Positions 59,740-64,000 of a stretch of DNA of 64,000 nt are shown here, in pieces (the first letter of the stretch is position 1; the number at the start of each line of letters is the position of its first letter). The translations under genes were made by a program, and so were the position numbers. The stretch is from contig CM032794.1 in assembly GCA_019155185.1 (NCBI GenBank), positions 11,881,988-11,945,987 of the forward strand, in the 5' to 3' direction. Origin of the DNA: Beaufortia kweichowensis (Eukaryota > Chordata > Actinopteri > Cypriniformes > Gastromyzontidae). The notes below the pieces were generated by a model, which was not told the DNA's origin, did no database searches, and saw only the letters and a program-made list of their open reading frames with translations.

Positions 59740-62700
59740 CCTTGACTTCACTCTTACGTCTGTTGTTATCCCTACGAGTCATTTCAATATGTGTTCTGTT
59801 TGCTCATTCAAATGAGTCTTTTGTTTACCCCCACTATCTGAACTCTTTGCTCAGTGAGCCTTACTAGTATTTGCACACCTGCTGTCTTTGTCAGTTCATA
59901 CAGGACAACCTGGAGCCACAAAGCATTGTGGGTATGTGTGGCGCAACACCGGGAACCTGACAAAAGCCTTACAGAAGCACAGCAGTATGATTTAATATTA
60001 CATCTGACACAGTCTCAAAGACCTCATTCTTTAGTTATAATAATGAGATCCTCCCCTTTTCTCTTCCTCTTTTTTCTTTGTCACTCTTCACTTCTGCAAA
60101 AAACAGAGTTTAAAAACAAACTGAATAGTCAAATAAAGAGATGAGTGATTCGCTGAGTTGTTTACTGGTGTTAAAGACCGTAGAGCGAGAGAGAGGGAGG
60201 GAGGGAGAGATGTCTCTCATTGACACTTTAAATTCATTTAATATGTAGAATCTCATGTTACAATCAGTTAAAAAGCAACAACAGTCAGTTAAGTCTATCT
60301 TGAGTTTTAGTTAACACTAAGCCTTTGTTTGATGATAGACAGCAGTACCTGAAACAACTTTTCAAAAAATAAAAGTTGTTTTAACTTAAAGCGTGTATTG
60401 CATTGAACACGTACTGAGTCACATATACTAAGAGCGCTGAGTGGATCTTTGGAAACAGCTTGATTCAGTGCAAAAGCTGTTTTTAGGTCACTGAAAATAT
60501 CCCGGCAATAAGCCTGAGAGGTCGATAACTTCAGAGAAGCAGGACAAAGCTTGTAAGAGCTTTGAGAGACCAAAATATACTTTATAGAGCCATGAACATA
60601 CACTTTTCAGACTGTTCTTTAAATAGTCTGTTTCCTCTACTTCCTTTTTAACTTTAATGATGTATAAAAGGTCAAAGGAAATGAGAGCAATCATTAGTCC
60701 AATTATAATCTCAGAAACATAACACTGGAGAAGTTATATAAAGTGCAATATAAATTCACTCAGATATTCTCTCTTACTTTGAAGAAAATGTCATTTGCAT
60801 TATAAAGTACCAACTTAGTCGAGCAGTAAACAAAACAGTCACACTTGGTATTAATATTATGAAATATGTCATCAGCAGTAACACTTTACTCATCGTAACA
60901 AAGCTGCTTGGTGACCTCACAGACACATCTGTGACCCTCTCAAAGTAAAACAATGTATGGAAAAGTTTTCCTTCTCTCTTATCGCGAGCTATTTTCATAA
61001 CTGGAATATCTTTTGACTGATCAGCATTCCAGATTGGCACTCTTTGTTTGTAACAATAAGATTTGAGAAGTGTTTTGGAACAGGATGAGAATTTTAGCTC
61101 AGCTCATAACAAAAGAAAGAGGACATGCTAAACTCTCTCCACATAGCTCACTGGCATCAGCACAATGTGTTGTCAGAAGCACTGTGTCCCTAGCATGGGG
61201 CACATTCCAGTCTTGAAGAGCAGCCATCCAACCTTTGTTCAACACAATCCCAGGGGAAGATTTGGTGACAGTTTTTAGCAGCTTGGGATCAATGTTGTCT
61301 TTCTTTTTCTCCGTCTTACTTTCTTTCCTAATCAAAAAACATACACACACGCATATATACCCTGCTACATCGCCCCGGGGTTGTATTTATTATTACTTTA
61401 TTCTGGTACTTCACTCTCACTTACATTTAAACAGAAAAACCAAATGAAACAACTATATATTCCAACATTTAAGGCAAAAATCAACATATCGCAGGCAGAT
61501 GTGGCATGCAGGTAATATTGGAGGAAATGAGATAAGATGCATTTACAGTAAGCAGCATGTAGAGGATTACAGACATGATTTATAGAGCATGATCTGTCCG
61601 GCTAATGGTGTGTGTCAGCTACAAATTTACATATTTGCCCAGCCACATGGCATCATATCATCCAGCTAGTAAATCAATCATAGCGACTATTAAGGAGTCT
61701 GCTGATAGGGGTTAGTGGAAATGAGCTCTTGAGCCTCAGGCTTCAACAGGCACGATTACCTTTCTTCCATCAATCACTCATGCATTTGGATGACCATTGG
61801 TTAGCTGTGGTGGACTACAGTGCATTACAAGCTGGTAGCACGCAGAACAAAACACAGTACGGAGGTTGTACATATGCAGCTTACCATCCAGTCACTTCTT
61901 GTCATGGAGGCACAATCACATTAAGAGTAAGTTCACTTGAAGAAATGGATCAATAAAAGAAAATGGAGAGAGAAAATAGAAGCAGAGAACAGAAAGTGGT
62001 TGGTGCTTCTAAAGCAACAAAAATAAAGAGAACACGTTGTGATTTTGTGCATCAAAACAAGATCTGAATGTTCGGTAGCAGATTACATGTTCCCTGCCAC
62101 GTACACAACAGGTCCAAATAACAACCTTCACATCTGTCTGCCATTTTACCACAAAATACTGGTGATATCATATTCTAATGAAAGCTTTCCACATTCAATA
62201 AATATATCAGTATTCTTGGCAGATATGAACAGAAGTGGTGAAAACTCACAGGAACACGTGCATCTCCTCCTGCTCTATAAATGCTATGCTGTCTGAATGG
62301 AGGTGGCATATGAAACTGTATCATTTACAGTGTTCGCATTTCAGCTAACAGTTGCTATTTTCTTTAGCTGTCAATCGGACAGTTAATACTTTCTGTTTGG
62401 GGATGTGATGGCAGGTTTATCTTTCACAAACGCCTATAGACGTCCAAATAAAAACAGAATCCATTTAGAAAGCATCTAACACGAGCAACTACATATCTGC
62501 TTCCTCAAAGACTGATTATGTTACATCAATTAAAATGCATTAATTACAAACTGTCCTTTCTGTGCATGTGTATAATGACACCTGCTGTTTACATTGTAAC
62601 GGTGTAAACAGATCTAAATGTTAAAATGTAATTTAACCCTCGCTTTATAGATCAACACTATGCCTCATTTGAATCGCTCTATGCAGCGGGGAGAAGAGTC

Positions 62701-64000
62701 GATGTGTGGGTGTTTACAAGCGAATACATCTGAATGTCATCTCCTCTCCACTGTAATTTGCTATCTCCAGTTGCTGTCACCTCATTTCCTCTTGCCTTTG
62801 TTTCTAGTGCAGGGCTATGAAACAGCTGCTCCTACAAGCTCAAACTATGCATTGTGTCATCAGAACACCCTTTAGATGAACTCTGTACAGTCCACTGTCG
62901 GAGACAGGAGCATCTCCTCCATTGACATACACACTTTATAGCCCATTCTGAGAATCAGATGCGTTTGTGGAAAAGTGATTTTCTTCACTCATACATGGAA
63001 CATTTCTGTCTCAAATAATGAGTATTACTCGGCACATAACATTGTTAAGAAAAGGAAATGAAAGCAATATTTCACTGAAAGTTTTAAGTCGGCCTTATTA
63101 TAATAGCCTCAACCTTTGCAAAAAGCACTAAACTTATTCCAGACTTTTTACTTTACTTTTCACTTTGAGATCTGTGAATGTGTGATATATTGCCTGTAAT
63201 TCAGAGAAATGCTTGTGAGGAAGGAATCAGTAATATATTTTTGGAATTCTTGTGGATATTCGTCTGTTATGAGAGGTAATTACAAGTAAACGCTGTAAGT
63301 TGGCAATCAAAGTAAAATAAATGACATACTGAAACTCAGTATGTCAAAACAATCACTGATTTGTTCTATCAACTATTTGAGTAAACCCACACAGCCTGTC
63401 ACTGCCTGCTGGGAGTTTGTATAATAAAAGGGTTGAAAATAAAAAAACCTTTTATGGTTTTGTTTTATGTATGATGTGTACATGTGTCTTTTTACATTTA
63501 GTAATAATCATTTATAAGAACTTGGGGTATGTAAAACTTTCCAGAAGTTCTAGGGTGATCAAAATGCATACACACAAACATTTCCAGGACAACAGGAAAA
63601 AAATAATCCAACTCTTACATAACTGAATGATGCTTTTCATCAGCGGTAGAGGAAGGAGAGAGAGCGAAAGAGAGAGCAAAAGAGAGAGCGAAAAAAAAGG
63701 TTTGAGAGTGAATAGGGTTAGGAATGCTGACATCCACCAAAATAAAGTCGGACTCAGATAAACATTCTCTGCCAAAAATGTGCTGTCTCACTATCCATGT
63801 AATCATTATACTACTATTTCATTACAATTTTTTGTCAAAATGTGTAGTCAAATTTTAACGCCTTGCCTATTTAAAAAGGCTCCTTCTATTACTATTATAC
63901 ATCAGTAAATGGTCTGAGTAAACGCAACAATTCAACTGAGATGCAAATTACTCCTACCTGACATTATGTAAAAACCACCACAAAGTGATTACATTACATA

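Larger units (their letters stand above)
48002..64000 (-). other. putative tox3 first intron (partial)
   Basis: No start exon is visible upstream of exon 2. I searched for the reverse complement of a segment encoding a GYYGYSK-type end followed by a donor and saw none. The whole interval is therefore read as the 3' part of a long first intron, as in mammals where this intron is by far the largest. It holds two GA microsatellites near 59.3-59.8 kb, an inverted-repeat element copy at 54891-55171, a short CA run near 51676, an AT dinucleotide run at 57361-57386 and GA-rich low-complexity DNA at 49577-49636 and 63655-63700. Compact non-repetitive blocks at ~52500-52790 and ~55880-56160 look like possible enhancers. 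Confidence 0.6.

Overview
The window is vertebrate nuclear DNA from a teleost fish, most likely a cypriniform or close relative. It is AT-rich and intron-bearing, with long (CT)n/(GA)n microsatellites. Its interspersed repeats are of kinds I recognise as common in zebrafish and carp genomes: a ~290 bp inverted-repeat element present three times, Tc1/mariner and L2 LINE debris, and the widespread 'GTCGCTTTGGATAAAAGCG' 3' tail. I see no operons, phage, CRISPR arrays or other prokaryotic features.

One protein-coding gene can be supported. It lies on the minus strand and is tox3, a TOX-family HMG-box transcription regulator. Six exons are readable: 47939-48001, 42558-42809, 36730-36993, 36250-36477, 35880-35960, and a terminal exon at 33935-34690. 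They join in phase 0 to give 547 residues plus a stop. The HMG box is split across the fifth and sixth exons of the inferred seven-exon gene. The last exon encodes the Gln/Met/His-rich tail ending in VLSQVSIY, which separates TOX3 from TOX, TOX2 and TOX4. The start-codon exon is not visible and is inferred to lie beyond position 64000, so everything from 48002 to the right edge is read as first-intron sequence.

Layout: 1-33934 is gene-poor DNA downstream of the tox3 stop (3' UTR, then intergenic). It contains a Tc1-like remnant (~7770-8253), a CpG-richer patch with a perfect GGTCACGTGACC palindrome (~8780-9130), an L2 LINE remnant interrupted by another repeat tail (~9815-10395), a SINE-like fragment (~13296-13425), a 394 bp CT-rich array (13952-14345), a fold-back element (15525-15784), an inverted-repeat copy (20804-21100), and a facing GA/CT microsatellite pair (28145-28724). 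33935-48001 is tox3 with its introns. 48002-64000 is the putative 5' intron, with further GA arrays and one more inverted-repeat copy.

I did not find a previously undescribed multi-gene system. The points of most interest are regulatory and structural: the candidate CLEAR-box promoter patch, a perfect DR1 nuclear-receptor site, several non-repetitive blocks that resemble developmental enhancers, the nested and fold-back repeats, the frame-neutral exon structure of tox3 and its methionine-punctuated glutamine tail. In vertebrates TOX3 lies in the interval between SALL1 and CHD9, so long-range enhancers in the flanks are plausible, but conservation could not be tested here.
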